Shown here piece after piece: positions 62,326 to 64,000 of a stretch of 64,000 nucleotides of DNA. The stretch's first letter is position 1, and every line of letters starts with the position of its first letter. Source of the stretch: Acanthochlamys bracteata. Lineage: Eukaryota; Streptophyta; Magnoliopsida; Pandanales; Velloziaceae. The position numbers and the translations under genes were made by a program. The notes under the pieces are model-generated. The model made no database searches and was not told where the DNA came from. It saw nothing but the letters and a program-made list of their open reading frames with translations. The stretch lies in the NCBI GenBank assembly GCA_019914995.1, contig CM034128.1, forward strand, positions 3,102,501 to 3,166,500, read 5' to 3'.

Positions 62326-64000
62326 TGATCGATCGATCGATTGAAAAGAGAAAGAAATCGAGGAAGAGAAAAAGACAGATTAGAAATTGGAAGTGGCAGT
62401 TGTTTAACTTAAGAAACAGTGGGGAACAACAAAACAGGCAAGGTTAGTTTTCAATATCAGGCCTATAATCCGTTAATATCGACGTGAAAACTTAAAAGTT
62501 TTGGTTTTCGTATATAAAGACCATTTAGGAAGTGTTCGAGAATATTATTGAAATAAAAATTTTATCAAATAGAAAATATTTTTATTTTATAAAAAAATAA
62601 ATTTTATTTTTTTTATTTTAAAAAATAAAAAATTATTGTATAAATTTTTTTAAATTTTTTAAATTTTCAATATTTATAAAAAGTATATTAAAAATATAAA
62701 TAGAAAATTAAAAAATTTAGATAAGTAATATCAAACGTTTCTTTAATCTCGTCATAGTTATATGATTAATAAAACAAGGGCGATATTTGCAAAAACGAAT
62801 TCATCTTTAGAGTAGTCAGTCATTTCAATAAAATTATTAGAGTGAAAACGTTTTGGAACTTGGAAGAGATTGTCAGATGGTGTTCCACCTCGGCGATAAA
62901 GATGCGCCGTGATTGCTCAAATAGCAGAATAATGAAGAGTGTTTATGTCAAGTTTATAATGTTAAGTTTCTTTAATGCAAAACAAAAAGTAAAGAAGCGT
63001 GTGTTTAATTTGAAATAAAAACACTTTTTTAAAAATAAATTTCAAAAATAAAGAAATAATTTAAATAAAATTTATATTTATTTGATTTTAAATTTAAATT
63101 TTGAAAAAGAATTTTAGATGAAAAAATTTATTGTATAAATGATTTGAAGAAAAGTGAGTTTAATGGTTTGATAAAAAGTCCAAAGTCTAAAATGAAGAAA
63201 GATGTGTGTGTGTTTGCATGAACTTGTTTCTATAAAGAGGTTTGCTCATTAACCTGAGAAATATTGCATCACTAGCAAGTTTACTGCGTATGAATATGCA
63301 TTCACATTAATGTACAGTGGAATTCACAAAAAATGATTGGAAGTACTTTTAAAATTAAAATTTTCTGAATTAAAAATATTAATTTTTTTTTAAATCAAGC
63401 TCTATTTTTTTAATTTATCTAAAAAATAATACAATAAATAATAATAACTAGCTTATCGATAAAAAGAGCTTTTAGAAATTCTTCTATAATTTTTTTATAA
63501 ACATTTATGTTCTTTTATGATGTATAATTTATTTATGCTGTTTAAAATTTTAAAAAATATTCTAAAACGCTGTAGTGAGCTTTCTTGGGTTTGAAAAAAT
63601 TCAAAAAAAATCTTCAATAAGCCATATGGCAAATATGAACTTAATGATATTTGTTGCATCTAAAATATAAAAATTGGGTATTCACACTAATGCAGATGGG
63701 TCTTCTCATAATGATATAGGAATTAGAAAGCATTAGAATTGAAACTAGAATCAGGAAATATCGGAATCGAAAAAAGCATGATTAATTTCCTAAGGAGTTG
63801 GAATCAAATTTCATTGTTATTATGAATTGAAGTGTTATTTAGTGAAACAACAAGAATCATAATACCTAATAGAAAATCCTGTTTTAGATAAAATCAACCA
63901 GGATTGATACCTTCGTAGTAAACAATAACAAACTTTGATTACAATGGTCGGGTTAACTTCTTTTTCGCCAAATAATTAGGGCTTGCATATTTACATGAAA
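62326..64000. other. RABA2 upstream region and AT-rich DNA to the right edge
   Basis: About 62520-62730 is a family A repeat in reverse orientation (AAAAATATTTTTATTTTATA near its start, TATCAAACG at its end). About 63340-63500 is another AT-rich stretch resembling family B. No gene is supportable. Confidence 0.45.
62520..62730 (-). repeat. AT-rich repeat, family A
   Basis: A reverse-orientation copy. It shares TTTAAATTTTCAATATTTATAAAAAGTATATTAAAAATATAAAT-type order with the reverse complement of the 17763 copy. It lies about 200 bp upstream of the RABA2 ATG. Confidence 0.45.

Overview
This is a 64 kb piece of plant nuclear DNA, almost certainly from a eudicot, probably a woody one. The evidence is the multi-exon genes with short GT..AG introns in AT-rich DNA, plus plant-specific proteins: a CP26 light-harvesting protein, a DUO1-type MYB, a NAC factor, a RUS-family protein and a class III peroxidase. 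Most genes were assembled here by joining exons at visible splice sites. For each spliced model the exon lengths keep the reading frame and the conserved motifs continue across the junctions. No sequence search was run; product names come from family motifs recalled from memory.

Layout, left to right. 1-3.8 kb: a possible non-coding leader exon of a gene beyond the left edge, then AT-rich repeat DNA. 3.9-6.0 kb: two ER-type small heat-shock protein genes arranged head to head. 6.5-7.1 kb: a wrecked zinc-finger homeodomain pseudogene. 7.9-9.2 kb (-): a DUO1-like R2R3-MYB. 10.3-15.0 kb (-): RUS6, 13 coding exons. 15-18.6 kb: repeat-rich DNA with a Tourist-like MITE. 18.6-23.8 kb (+): a 15-exon CLPX-type gene carrying two frameshifts and one stop. 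24.6 kb (-): the terminal exon of a small cupin protein. 25.5-28.2 kb (-): a SPD1/Ycf45-like plastid P-loop ATPase. 29.2-31.7 kb (-): SFT2. 32.3-33.7 kb (-): a class III peroxidase. 37.9-41.0 kb (+): a small glycine-rich protein of unknown function. 42.2-43.5 kb (+): LHCB5 (CP26). 46.6-49.5 kb: a decayed Ac-type hAT transposon whose ends and target-site duplication can be seen. 50.0-52.3 kb (+): a SOMBRERO/BEARSKIN-type NAC gene. 54.6-57.7 kb (+): a RABD1-type Rab GTPase. 58.9-62.3 kb (-): a RABA2-type Rab GTPase whose 2.7 kb intron holds a LINE remnant. 62.3-64 kb: repeat DNA.

The genes do not form a pathway. They look like an ordinary conserved plant gene block. From memory, several neighbours are also near neighbours in Arabidopsis: HSP22.0, a small cupin, a glycine-rich protein, LHCB5 and BRN2 on chromosome 4, and RUS6 and CLPX on chromosome 5. 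Intergenic space is dominated by short AT-rich repeats with GTTTGG-like ends. I found no new multi-gene system. The points most worth a second look are the broken CLPX gene, the divergent ER heat-shock pair with unusual C-terminal tetrapeptides, the delimited hAT element, the ZF-HD pseudogene, the repeats in inverted orientation around the NAC gene, and the small conserved-looking glycine-rich protein.
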